From Raphanus sativus (taxonomy: Eukaryota > Streptophyta > Magnoliopsida > Brassicales > Brassicaceae), in assembly GCF_000801105.2 (NCBI RefSeq), contig NC_079514.1:18082293-18146292 (forward strand): a stretch of 64,000 nt of DNA, written 5' to 3'. Shown here one piece after another: positions 34,985 through 45,539 of this stretch. The position numbers were made by a program, and so were the translations under genes. The notes below the pieces were generated by a model that had not been told where the DNA came from, did not search any database, and was given only the letters and a program-made list of their open reading frames with translations. Positions within the stretch are counted from its first letter, which is position 1, and the number at the start of each line of letters is the position of its first letter.

Positions 34985-35105
34985 CTACAAGTAGTTCAGT
35001 TTATAAACTATAAACTAGAAGCTTAAAGTATAACTAGAACTACAACTAGAAGCTTAAAATATAACTAGACCTACAACCTTAAACTACAACTAGAAGCTTA
35101 TTAAA
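34985..35105. repeat. Short degenerate tandem repeat (ACTAGAAGCTTAAA)
   Basis: Repeats of CTACAACTAGAAGCTTAAAATATAA-like units lie in the spacer between the GRF and Myb genes of the transposon. Confidence 0.65.
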
Positions 35106-35336
35106 ATCGATCATAAATTCTATCTGTTTGTTGGTTGGTTGCTGTGGTGTGATTAATATGGAATTGTACTGAGGTTTTAAAAAATGTTTGCAGTGATTTG
35201 ATAGTTAGAGTTTAATGAAGTTGTTGTGTGATCAATGTTTGGTAGTTAGAGATAAATGTAGTAGCAAATAGTAGTTTAAAAAGATAGCAAAGCCACTTCT
35301 AAAACACACACATATCAAACCCAAACCGAAACCAAA

Positions 35337-36026
35337 ATGGAACCTTTAGCCCAAAACCCCCAAGCCTCTCCCGTTAACCAAAGACGCAAGTGGACAACCA
35401 AAGAAGACGTTGTGCTCATCAGTGCTTGGTTGAACACCAGCAAGGATGCCATCGTCAGTACTGACCAGAAGGCCGGAGTATTTTGGAAGAGAATCGTCGA
35501 CTACGTCAACGGAAGCCCTCAGCTCAGTGGCGCCGTCCCTAGAAAGTGGAGTCAGTGTAAGCAGAGGTGGGGGAGAATCAACGAGCAGGTGTGCAAGTTT
35601 GTCGGCTGCTATGAAGCAGCTGTGAGGGAGCAAGCGAGTGGCCAAAACGAGAATGATGTCATGAAGGCTGCCCATGACATCTTCTTGAATGACCTTGGCA
35701 TCAAGTTCAGCCTTGAACATTGTTGGAGAGAACTACGCTTCGATCAGAAATGGAAGTCACTCGCTGTGCCCAAAGAAGGTCCCAAGGAGAAAAGGAAGGA
35801 GGTGGTGGCTGAGGAGGAAGCTGCGGATGTTCGGCCTCCTGGTGTCAAGGCTTGCAAAGCAGCCAAACGCAAGAGGCAGGGTTATGATGAAATACATAGC
35901 ATGCTTGCTGTGAAAAAGGAGATACAGCAACAGAAACTCCTTGAGCGTCTCCTTGCCAAAGACCCTACCCATCTAACTGCAAGCGAAATCACCCTCATGG
36001 AGAAACTCATTTCTGAAATGATTTGA
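35337..36026 (+). CDS. Myb/SANT-like DNA-binding protein of the PIF/Harbinger element
   Basis: A single 229-residue ORF. Residues 15-85 (RRKWTTKEDVVLISAWLNTS ... FWKRIVDYVN ... RKWSQCKQRWGRINEQVCKF) form a trihelix/Myb-like domain with the spaced Trp residues. This is the family often mislabelled 'glutathione S-transferase T3-like' in plant genomes. It is known as the second PIF/Harbinger protein, which binds the transposase and takes it to the TIRs. A basic stretch (ACKAAKRKRQ) could be a nuclear signal, and the C-terminus (KEIQQQKLLERLLAKDPTHL) is helical. It appears intact, unlike the transposase 1.5 kb downstream. Confidence 0.88.
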   Translation: MEPLAQNPQASPVNQRRKWTTKEDVVLISAWLNTSKDAIVSTDQKAGVFWKRIVDYVNGSPQLSGAVPRKWSQCKQRWGRINEQVCKFVGCYEAAVREQASGQNENDVMKAAHDIFLNDLGIKFSLEHCWRELRFDQKWKSLAVPKEGPKEKRKEVVAEEEAADVRPPGVKACKAAKRKRQGYDEIHSMLAVKKEIQQQKLLERLLAKDPTHLTASEITLMEKLISEMI

Positions 36027-36029
36027 GAT

Positions 36030-36127
36030 AGGTAATATGATAGCTTAACTTGGATAATATGATAGCTTAAGTTGGATAATATGATAGCTTAAGTTGTGGT
36101 TCATTTGGATAATATGATAGCTTAAGT
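36030..36127. repeat. ~22-bp tandem repeat (GATAATATGATAGCTTAAGTTG)
   Basis: About four copies start immediately after the Myb stop codon, followed by imperfect GTGGTTCATTTGGTT units to about 36250. Confidence 0.85.
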
Positions 36128-36810
36128 TGTTCGTTTGATTGCTGTTTCTTGTGGTTCATTTGGTTACTTGATCTCGTGGTTCATTCGTTTGCTTGATCTT
36201 GTGGTTCATTTGGTTGGTTGATCTCGTGGTGATCTTGTGGTTCATGTTGGTTGCTTGCTGTTTGCTGTTGTGCTCATCAGTATATAATTTTTTTTTCTTT
36301 TGTCTTGCAGGTCACGGGCTGGAGTTGAAGTTGTATGGCAGGAAGGGAATGCACATGTTTATTAGCTTTATGGTTGTTGTGTTTCACGGGAAAGTGTAGA
36401 ATTTTGTTTCTTTCTACACTTCATTTCAATTAACTTGTCTTGTTTCTTTGTACTTTGTACTTGTTTGGTTGCTCACGGGTAGCAACCACATGATTTGAAC
36501 TTGTATCGGCAATGTAGTGTCTTGACTCTGCCAACTCTATATATATCGGCAATGTAGTGTCTTCATAAATTTGAACTTGTATCGGCTATACCACTCTGCT
36601 CTCTATCACTCTTCTCTCCTCTCTATTTGAACTTGCAAAATTAATACCACTCTGCTCTCTATCACTCTTCTCTCCTCTCTATTTCAACTTGTATCGGCTT
36701 TACCACTCCTCTCTCCAACAACCCTATCAACAACACTCTTCTCTCCAACAACACAATCAACAACAAGTATACTCTTCTCTCTATCACTCTTCTCTCTATC
36801 ACTCTTCTCT

Positions 36811-37490
36811 ATATTAAACTTGTGAATAATTTATTTTTTTTCCAATAAAATTTATGTATCTTATTAAACTATTGAAGAATTTAATTTTTTTTCCCAAAAA
36901 GTATTGTTTCTTATTAAACTTGTGAATAATTTAATTTTTTTTCCAATAAAATTTATGTTTCTTATTAAACTATTGAAGAATTTAATTTTTTTTCCAAAAA
37001 AGAATTGTTTCTTATTAAACTTGTGAATAATTTATTTTTTTTCCAATAAAATTTATGTTTCTTATTAAACTATTGAAGAATTTAATTTTTTCCCAAAAAA
37101 GAATTGTTTCTTATTAAACTTGTGAATAATTTAATTTTTTTTCCAATAAAATTTATGTTTCTTATTAAACTATTGAAGAATTTAATTTTTTTTCCCAAAA
37201 AGTATTGTTTCTTATTAAACTTGTGAATAATTTAATTTTTTTTCCAATAAAATTTATGTTTCTTATTAAACTATTGAAGAATTTAATTTTTTTCCAAAAA
37301 GAATTGTTTCTTATTAAACTTGTGAATAATTTATTTTTTTTCCAATAAAATTTATGTTTCTTATTAAACTATTGAAGAATTTAATTTTTTCCCAAAAAAA
37401 AATGTTTCTTATTAAACTTGTGAATAATTTAATTTTTTTTCCAATAAAATTTATGTTTCTTATTAAACTATTGAAGATTTTTATTTTTCC
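36811..37490. repeat. ~100-bp minisatellite upstream of the transposase
   Basis: Almost seven tandem units starting at 36811, 36911, 37012, 37111, 37212, 37311 and 37409. Each unit is two diverged ~50-bp halves, one with TTAAACTTGTGAATAAT and one with TTAAACTATTGAAGAAT, so the array is a dimeric repeat. It ends a few bases before the transposase leader at 37494. Homopolymer length differences account for the 98-101 bp variation. Confidence 0.93.
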
Positions 37491-37526
37491 ATTTTGGTTT
37501 TGTATGAAGGAAGAAGTGTTCAAGTG

Positions 37527-38795
37527 ATGTCTTTCTCATCAGATGATGCAGCAGATAAACTAATTGAAGATACGGTTGACCAACATGTTGATAATTTTAT
37601 CGACCAACATGTTGATAATTTTATCGACCAACAAATTAACAAGCCGAAGAGACGAGCTTATATCGAAAGACATAGGGAGCAAGGCCACGAAGACCTTTGG
37701 AACGACTATTTCAGTGAAAATCCTACATACCCACCAGAAATGTTTAGGCGGCGTTTTCGAATGACGAAGCCATTGTTCCTTTCCATTGTCGATCGCCTGA
37801 GTAATGAAGTTCCATACTTTCGTCAAAGACGAAATGCTCACGGAAGGTACGGTCTATCTGCACTTCAAAAGTGTACTGCGGCTATACGTATGCTAGCATA
37901 TGGTCAATCGGGAGATACGTATGACGAATATCTCCGACTTGGTGAGAGTACCGCACTTCTATGTTTGGAGAAGTTCAACGAAGCGATAATACAATTGTAT
38001 GGAGATGAGTATCTACGAAAACCTACACCAGCTGATCTTCAACGATTACTCGATATCGGAGAGGTACGCGGATTTCCGGGAATGATAGGCAGCATCGACT
38101 GTATGCATTGGGAGTGAAAAAACTGCCCAAGGTCTTGGAGAGGGCAGTACACACGAGGTCACGGAAAGCCGACCATTGTCTTAGAAGCTGTGGCATCACA
38201 AGATCTTTGGATATGGCACGCATTTTTCGGTTTACCAGGTACCCTCAACGATATTAATGTTCTCGATCGGTCACAAGTTTTTTCTGACATTATACAAGGT
38301 CGAGCTCCTAAAGTTAATTTCACGGTCAACGGCCACAATTATCGTATGGCGTACTACCTTACAGACGGAATCTATCCGAAATGGTCAACATTTATCCAAT
38401 CCATCCCACTACCTCAAGGTCTTAAAGCTGAGCTTTTTGCTGAAAAACAAGAATCCGCCAGAAAAGATGTCGAACGTGCTTTCAGAGTTTTGCAATCGAG
38501 GTTTGCAATAGTTAAAAATCCGGCTCTACTATGGGACAAGGAAAAGATTGGAAAGATTATGAGAACTTGTGTCATACTACACAATATGATAGTAGAGAAC
38601 GAACGAAACACATATATTCTGTCTGATACATCTGAGTTCGAGTCGGGAGAGTCAAGCAGGAGTTCACAGGTGGAAATCTCGCAACCTACGGACTCCCCTT
38701 CCAACTTTGTTAGTAGGCATGGCATTCAAGCTCAAATTCGGGATCAACAGAAACATGATCGTTTGAAAGCCGATTTAGTTGAAAATATATGGTAA
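37527..38795 (+). pseudogene. PIF/Harbinger DDE transposase (HARBI1/ALP1-like) with a nonsense codon
   Basis: The reading frame 37527-38795 codes for ~422 residues but has TGA at 38115-38117 just after MHWE, in a conserved region where family members continue without a break. Downstream frame and homology resume at once, so it is a point nonsense change with no shift. Catalytic residues are visible on both sides: Asp in GSIDCMHWE, Asp in LPGTLNDINVLDRS, and Glu in KDVERAFRVLQSRF. The N-terminal helix-turn-helix region (FRRRFRMTKPLFLSIVDRL) is present. An ATG at 37494 would add 11 residues; 37527 (MSFSSDD) looks like the usual family start. The transposase is presumably dead unless the stop is read through. 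Confidence 0.92.
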
Positions 38796-40154
38796 AAATA
38801 TGGTGATCTAGATGAATAATCTTTGTATGTTTTTGAATTTCCATTGTATTAAATAAAAAAAAATTTACAAATTTAAAAAAAAAAAATTAATATTATTTTA
38901 TTCTTATGAACCCCATTTTCGGGTTCACTAATGGAAGAACAAAATTAATACGGGTTCGTCACTATTCACGGACCCACCTAAAAACAATAAAAAATCCCTA
39001 TGAACCCCTCCTTGGGGTTCACTAATGGGCATGCTCTTATATGGCTGTGTCAAAACATACCCAACTTATATTTTTTTAGCAAAATCATAGACCAATCGCC
39101 ACATCAGCTGTCATGTCATCTATTTTTGTTCGCATGGATGCAACGTCACCTAATTTTGCTAACAGATATGCTATGTATATAATTTTTTTTAAAGCTAAAT
39201 AATTTTGTTATGAAAATAAACTTTCAGAAAATATAATTTTTTATTTTTATTATTTAGTAAAATTAGCAAAAATAATTAATTAATTAAATTCTAATTTTAT
39301 ATAAGAGATTTCGATCATCAAAAATCGTCCTTATAAGAGTTATATATGTATTTTAATGATTTAAATTCAATGCAAGTGTTGCAGACGTGTTATTCTTGAT
39401 TAATCATAATTATGTTAATCTAAAATTTTAAATGTAAATAATATATCCATGATTAATAAAGCGTAAAAATGAATCATGTTACGCATTAATCATTGGTATG
39501 TTATTTATATTTAATCTAATTTTTTAAAATGTAAATAACATATCCATAATTAAAAAATCGTAAAAATAAATTATGTTACGCTTTATTAATTAAGCGTAAA
39601 AATAAATCATGTTATGCTTTATTAATCATGGGTATGTTATTTACATTTAAAAAATTTAGATTAACACAATCATGGTTAATCAAGAGTAGCACGTCTGCAA
39701 TACTAGCATTGGATTTGAATCATTACAATACATATATAACTCTTATAAGGACGGTTTTTGATAGGATCGAAATATTTACGAATATATCTCTTATATAAGA
39801 TTAGAACTTAATTAATTAATTATTTTTTGTTAATTTTACTAAATAATAAAAATAAAAATTTATATTTTCTAAAAGTTTATTTTCATAACAAAATTATTTA
39901 GTTTTTTAAAAAAATTATATACATGGCATATTTATTAGCAAAATTAGTTGACGTTCCATCCACACGAGCAAAAATAGATGACATGGCAGCTGATGTGGCG
40001 ACTGATGTATGATTTTGCCAAAAAAAATAAGTTGGGTATGTTTTGGCACAGTCATATAAGTTCAAATATGTTTTGGCACAGTTATATAAATCGGGTATGA
40101 ATTAAACATATCGAGATATGTTGAGTATGAAATTGCGTTTTCCCAAAAAAAGTT

Positions 40155-41613
40155 GTATTGAATGTTCTCGAGGAAGTCAACACAAATATTAATTATAATG
40201 AACTTCTTATAAACTCTCTCTTGGGGTGTAGTGGTGAGCAAAGAACCAAAAATATTGCATTCTTTAAAACTCTTAAAAAGAATTTACCATTTATAAGAAA
40301 TACTTTTTATTATTTCTTGTTTTTTTCTTATTGTAGTAGATTGTATTTTCACAAAATTTGATAAGAAGTAATCATTTCCCATCATTTATATTACTGTATT
40401 CTTATATATTATTTTCTTGTTTGTTTTTAATTTTTTTGTGACGATTACTCTTTAGAATATTTCTAATGTATTATTCTAATTTAAAATTTAAAATGGTATA
40501 ACTCAAAAATGGAATTGTGTTTTATTCCAATATATTATTTCATTTTTATTTCAAAAAAAATATTTTCAAATGATTTTTTTATTTAGTTAATAACTATTAT
40601 TAATACTTTCAACTTATAAGAATTTAACAACTACTCTAACTATTTTATGTTTACAAAAATTCAATAAAATATATTTTATTTAAATAAACATTTATTTACT
40701 ACCAGATTGTGATCTTGTTTCATATAGTATGTCATCTAATAACAGTACAATTGAAATCATTTGTAGAAAGGAAAAAAAAGTAAATCTAGAAAACATGAAA
40801 CCGGGTTCTGGTTTTCAGACAATACAACAGGCCACTATCATGCCTTCCAATGGATTTTTCTTTTGTCTTGTCGACACCTTCCAATGGATTCATTTTTCTC
40901 ATTTTTCTCATTTTTCTATTTTTCATTTTTTTTTTTCATTTTTGTGTGTAAAATAACCAAAATAGCTTTAAACTTGGTCTCCACTCTCCAAATAAGCAAT
41001 TAATGTTGCCTTCAAGCCTATAAACGGTGTCCGGTTTCTCAATAAATCTATCTTTTTTAAAAAAAAGTCTACAAGCTGGCTGCCTAATTTGTCTCTGTGT
41101 GCGCAACCACACGTGAGAGCACGCATCCATTCAACTTCTGTGTGTAATATATATATACAAAAGGGGACTTGGTGATCTCATTTCAGTGTAGCTTTTCTAA
41201 GATAAACCCAATTGAAGAAGAAACCACGTTTTCCCCGAATCTCAGCTTTCTCGGTACTTCAAGTTTCTCTCTTTCCTTCACGGGGGCTTTCTGAAAGTTT
41301 CGTGCTTTTTTTGGTCTTTGTGTCCCTACATTGATATCGATCGATCATTTATTGCTTTAGTATTTTGATTCTTGTCTTAATCAATCAGACCACTTTTGGG
41401 CAAAACCCATGAAATAGAATCAGATCTTTCTCTCTAAATTTTCATCCATTGAAAACTCAAATTAAAACTGGACTTTTTGGTAGGGAGCTCAATTGTGTTA
41501 TAAATTGATCATCTTTTGCGTTATCAACTTATAACTTCAAATCTGTTTTGTTGTGTTATCAAACTGATCACCCTTTTGTGTTCTATTTTTACAGTTTTGT
41601 TGTGTGAAAGATT
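40155..41613. promoter_or_regulatory. Spacer and promoter/leader of the HAD hydrolase gene
   Basis: 40200-40440 resembles 17545-17700 (shared CATTCTTTAAAA / TTTACCAT / TGATAAGAA blocks), so it is a copy of a dispersed repeat. A TATA-like ATATATATATACAAAAG lies near 41148-41163. The following leader (41190-41270) is probably joined by a 5' UTR intron to the ACAG at 41591. No other gene seen. Confidence 0.5.
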
Positions 41614-42584
41614 ATGACAGGGGGAGGAGCCATGTCTCTTTTATCGAAACTACGGTGTATCACGGTAGATGTTACCGGTACACTCATAGCTTACAAAGGA
41701 GAGCTTGGTGATTACTATTGTATGGCTGCTAAAGCCATTGGCTTGCCTTGTCCTGATTACAAACGAGTCCATGAAGGTTTCAAACTTGCTTACACAGACA
41801 TGGCTCGAAAGTATCCCTGTTTCGGTTTCTCCGCCAAAATACCAAACGTTGTCTGGTGGAAAACCGTTGTCAGAGATTCATTTGTCAAGGTAATATATGC
41901 TAATTTGATTCTTTATTTTTTTTCATGTTAATGTATGATGTTAAGGGTTTAGGGTTCTGATATATATAAATTAGGCAGGATATGAGTATGATGAGGAGAC
42001 GTTTGAGAAAGTATTTAGACGGATCTATTCTACGTTTGGTTCTGCTGCACCTTACTCTGTCTTTCAAGATTCTCAACCCTTCTTGAGATGGGCACGCCAG
42101 AAAGGTCTTATTGTTGGACTTGTTAGCAACGCTGAGTATCGATATCAAGAAGTTATTTTACCTGCCTTGGGTTTGAACAAGGTATTGAACAGTTAGTTCT
42201 CTCTAATGAACTAACTCACTGTTGAAACGTGTGTGTGATTTTAGAAGCTGACTCAAAAGTTTTTTCTCATATTTGATTGATTGGTTTCAGGGTGAGTGGG
42301 ATTTTGGTGTGTTCTCTGGTGTTGAAGGGGTGGAGAAACCAGATCCGAGGATTTACAAGCTGGCGTTAGAGAGAGCTGGGAACATTGCTCCTGAAGAGGC
42401 TTTGCATATTGGAGATAGTATGCGTAAAGATTATGTTCCGGCAAAGAGTATTGGGATGCATGCTTTGTTGCTTGATAGGTTTAAGACAGAAGCTGCTAAA
42501 GACTGGAGGGATGCTGGAGCTATTGTGCTTCCTGATTTGGTTTCTGTTCAAGAGCTTTTGGAGTCTGACAAGTTGAAATGTTGA
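41614..42584 (+). CDS. HAD-superfamily hydrolase (HDHD3-like)
   Basis: Model: join 41614-41889, 41975-42181, 42291-42584; 777 nt, 258 residues. HAD motif I is ITVDVTGTLI (DxT in place of the common DxD/DxDGT, as in HDHD3-type proteins). Motif II is LVSNAEYR, motif III the Lys in GVEKPDPRIYKLAL, motif IV HIGDSMRKDY. The cap domain lies in residues 25-110. Substrate unknown; family members are small-molecule phosphatases. Syntenic with At5g44730 from memory. The loss of the second Asp of motif I suggests an altered or weak phosphatase, as in its orthologues, and not damage to this copy. MTGGGAMSLLSKL allows a second start at MSLL (41632). Confidence 0.92.
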
Positions 42585-43772
42585 AAAGTAAGAAGAGACT
42601 AGTATGAATCTGATGTATTGTAGTATTGCACATTCTGTGCCCTTTCTTCCTATTCTCTTAGTTCTTATGAGTAGAAAGAGTTTTTATAACAAGGTGAATC
42701 ACAGAACAAGTGAAGTATATCTCTCTTTACTTTATTTTTGAGATGATTACCCAACACAACCTATGTTTACATTTATGACTTAAACAGCTGCTTCAATCTT
42801 CCTTATGACAGAGATGGAATCTCCAACTTTAATTGTCTTGTTGCCTTTACCTTGGTTGTTGTTGGTTATGTGCCAATTCCAAACCATATCCTACCAAAGA
42901 AAACCCGTCATAAGCTGACATCTATATCGATTTAGCATCACACTATGCATAAACAAGAAACCATTAAATTTTGTATAGGTCTCTCAATATCTAACCTTCC
43001 CATGCGGTTTCTTGTGTGGCATTACGACTGTTTGATCTGATTTTTCATCAGAGTTTCAATTGGTTCAGTTGCATCCGGAACACCAGTTTCTTGTACACAG
43101 TTGGTAATTAAAAGAACGAAACAGTTAAAAACACTTCCAAGTTAAAGAATATAAGTGTTGTTTTACTTTCTTTTTCTTTGGTGAAAATGTAGTTTTATTT
43201 GTTCACACACATCATACTCACCTTGCAGCGGCTACACAGCCTAACTCCTTGGAAGACTAAATCATTTATCTTGACTTCATCTCAAAGATCTTCTTCAAAA
43301 GGATCACAATTTTCCACAATAATACTACAAGATAAACAAGAAAATCAAGATTATTAAGAAAACAACCATCCTTGAAGACAAAACTCAGGAACAAATATAG
43401 TTCACTTGGGTCTAAAGCGTTTCATAGGCACTGGTTCTGAAAGAAGTGTATTCAGTTTGTCTAAAGAAGCCTAAGAACAAACAACAAAAAGAGTAAGATC
43501 AAATACATATTATATAGTTTACAGATATCAGAAGTAATTGGCTTACCTGAGAGGCAACCATAAAGGGAAACGTATTTGCAAATGTTGTAGTGTAACCTGG
43601 TGCAAACTGAGGAGGTGAAGGGCCTAGTTTCAGTTTCTGTATCAAACTTGAGAAAAACTTAACTTGAACTCTGTGCATTCAAATCTGTTACAAATGAAAG
43701 ATTCAAGAACAAAATAAAATGGCCAAGACCTTTATTAAACCGAACCAAACAGGCTTTGTTTTCCAAGATAAT

Positions 43773-44714
43773 TATTAATATCCCACATCGTTTGGGATAA
43801 GTGTCTTTGGACAATATATAAATGTATGGGCAATCCTCCACTCTTGAGCTAGCTTTTGGGTGTGAGTTAGGCCTATCACTAATATGGTATCAGAGCCCAT
43901 GGTTAAGCCCAGCAAGATGATTTCCCATATAAATAGTTGTCTACCTATGTAGCCTATAAAAATGGCCCATCTTGCTGTGGTATGTCCGAGATGTTGGGCT
44001 TGGGCTGTTTCCGTTGGACCGTTTCCCACCCACATCTCGAGAGGGGCTATTAGATTGTCCTACATCGGTTGAGACAATGGTCCTTGGGCAATATATAAGT
44101 GTATGGGCAATCCTCCACTCTTGAACTAGCTTTTCGGTGTGAGTTAGGCCCATCACTAATATGGTATCAGAGCCCATGGTGAAAGCCCAGCAGATGATTT
44201 CCCATATAAATAGTTGTCTACCTATGTAGCCTATAAAAATGGCCCATCTTGCTGTGGTATGTCCGAGATGTTGGGCTTGGGCTATTTCCGATTGGACCGT
44301 TTCCCACCCACATCTCGAGAGGGGCTATTAATATCCCACATCGTTTGGGATAAGTGTCCTTGGACAATATATAAATGTATGGGCAATCCTCCACTCTTGA
44401 GCTAGCTTTTGGGTGTGAGTTAGGCCTATCACTAATATGGTATCAGAGCCCATGGTTAAGCCCAGCAAGATGATTTCCCATATAAATAGTTGTCTACCTA
44501 TGTAGCCTATAAAAATGGCCCATCTTGCTGTGGTATGTCCGAGATGTTGGGCTTGGGCTGTTTCCGTTGGACCGTTTCCCACCCACATCTCGAGAGGGGC
44601 TATTAGATTGTCCTACATCGGTTGAGACAATGGTCCTTGGGCAATATATAAGTGTATGGGCATTCCTCCACTCTTGAACTAGCTTTTCGGTGTGAGTTAG
44701 GCCCATCACTAATA
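43773..44714 (+). mobile_element. Tandem TRIM retrotransposon array (four LTRs, three internal domains)
   Basis: Four LTR-like repeats of 112-114 bp lie at 43773-43884, 44048-44161, 44326-44437 and 44601-44714, each starting TATTA and ending CACTAATA. The first three are directly followed by TGGTATCAGAGCCCATGG, the initiator tRNA-Met primer-binding site. Each internal domain is only ~163 bp and ends in a purine-rich GAGAGGGGC before the next LTR. Small LTRs, PBS, polypurine tract and no coding capacity define a TRIM. LTRs 1 and 3 form one type and LTRs 2 and 4 another, and the 553-bp period repeats exactly. The 5-bp duplication ATAAT (43768-43772, 44715-44719) flanks the whole array, so it entered or expanded as a single insertion in the MOSC exon. 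Confidence 0.93.
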
Positions 44715-44944
44715 ATAATCTGAAAACCATTTTTCTGCTTCTTCTCCTTCATCAAACGCAGAGCCAGACCTACAATTCCCACATATACACACTTTGAGCC
44801 ACTGAGCTTGGTTAGTCATTGGGATCTTTAACGGACTCATACCTGGAGCTCACACTACTAACTACAAGTTAAAGTAGTCAAACACAAGCAACTTTTGAGT
44901 CTCATTTGGGACATAACTCTTTTCATTTATAATCAGTCGTTTAC

Positions 44945-45419
44945 TGTTGAAGCTCAAGCTTTTGTGATTCAAGTTCATAGAAGTTTGGTTTTGAAGAGGA
45001 TGTGTGATTGTGGTTATAACAAGCAGTTTATCTAGAGGGTTGAAGCTACCACTTCATGAAACGCAAGCACTTCAGGAATTCAAAGTGCTCACTTTGGCGC
45101 TCTAGGAAAAGCAGTCACATGTGAAAAGTGAAGCCTCTGATTGCGACGGTGTCTTTCCTTTATGCTGAGTATAAATGCTCTGCATCCTTATCTTCTTCAG
45201 TAAGACAACATTGGGGAGAGCTGAAACCTTTGAGAGCTTGTAAAAGTTGTTGCTCTGAGAGTGAGCTGTAAAACATCTCTGATCAATATATTGCCTGGAT
45301 TGATCCGGCCCCAGACGTAAACGTCATCACACCGATGCGTTGAACTTAGGTTCTTACAAACACACGAGTGAGAGATAGAGAGATACAAAACGAAATCCTC
45401 CTACTCTTATTCTGTAACA
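44945..45419. mobile_element. Solo LTR (copia-like)
   Basis: A 475-bp sequence starts TGTTGAAGCTC and ends CTGTAACA. It has TG...CA ends with inverted TGTT/AACA tips and is flanked by TTTAC on both sides (44940-44944, 45420-45424). It contains a TATA-like GAGTATAAATGC (45168) and the GATTGATCCGGCCCCAGACG motif seen near the end of Brassicaceae copia LTRs. No internal region is present, so it remained after LTR-LTR recombination. It sits in an intron of the MOSC pseudogene. Confidence 0.9.
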
Positions 45420-45539
45420 TTTACCTTAAAAATGAGTTCTTAGTTGGCTCCCAATCTTCCAAGAAAGCTTCTTGGGTAGCTCTGATTCAACAAGAGTAAG
45501 CTGTGGCTCAACTTTTTGAGTGTATATCGACTGCAAAAT

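Larger units (their letters stand above)
33589..39036 (+). mobile_element. PIF/Harbinger DNA transposon, complete ends
   Basis: A 5,448-bp element starting GAGCATGCCCATTAGTG and ending in the exact inverse CACTAATGGGCATGCTC. It is flanked by TTA on both sides (33586-33588; 39037-39039), the 3-bp duplication used by PIF/Harbinger. Subterminal inverted GGGGTTC motifs follow the TIRs. It carries three genes in one direction: a GRF zinc-finger protein, a Myb/SANT-like protein (the usual second PIF protein) and a DDE transposase with a nonsense codon. It also contains two minisatellites. Perfect 17-bp TIRs and TSD indicate a recent insertion into the older foldback element. Confidence 0.95.
33524..40145. 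mobile_element. Foldback (MULE-like) element split by a PIF/Harbinger insertion
   Basis: The outer left end (AGGAAAAACGGCCATTTCAT, 33524) and the outer right end (reverse complement GGGAAAACGCAATTTCAT, to 40145) are inverted. They share further blocks such as CCCGATTTATAT and TGTGCCAAAA. After the Harbinger insertion is removed, the element is ~1.17 kb with arms of ~540 bp: 33524-33588 plus 39040-39560 pairs with about 39600-40145. The flanks are AAAAAAGTT at 33515-33523 and the same 9-mer at 40146-40154 (with one extra A before it), consistent with a 9-bp Mutator-type duplication. It has no coding content of its own. Confidence 0.78.
42780..45535 (-). pseudogene. Broken copy of the MOSC/mARC-type gene
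   Basis: Exon-like blocks match the intact gene at 50863-52528 in order: the last exon (42782-42893), 42996-43085, 43220-43330, 43400-43640, 43675-43770 continuing at 44720-44860, and 45425-45535. Defects: an indel near 43025-43060 shifts the frame to an early stop; a TRIM array (43773-44714) splits one exon; a solo LTR (44945-45419) lies in an intron; and nothing matching the first exon is found to the right. Both insertions have clean 5-bp target duplications, so the ancestral sequence is plain by comparison with the intact copy. This is one product of a tandem duplication whose partner lies 8 kb away. Confidence 0.92.

Noticed and set aside
36811..37490. Tandem array as a possible CRISPR
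   Set aside because: Units are contiguous ~100-bp repeats without unique spacers, in a plant nuclear transposon.
40200..40440. Possible gene remnant upstream of the HAD gene
   Set aside because: It resembles 17545-17700 and looks like a dispersed non-coding repeat; no frame is conserved between the two.
43885..43898. TGGTATCAGAGCCC motifs as tRNA gene fragments
   Set aside because: Each lies directly after an LTR, in the place and orientation of a tRNA-Met primer-binding site; no tRNA fold surrounds them.
43775..44730. Minus-strand ORFs of 78-86 codons repeated twice
   Set aside because: They are shadows of the duplicated TRIM unit, including LTR and PBS, with no protein family resemblance.
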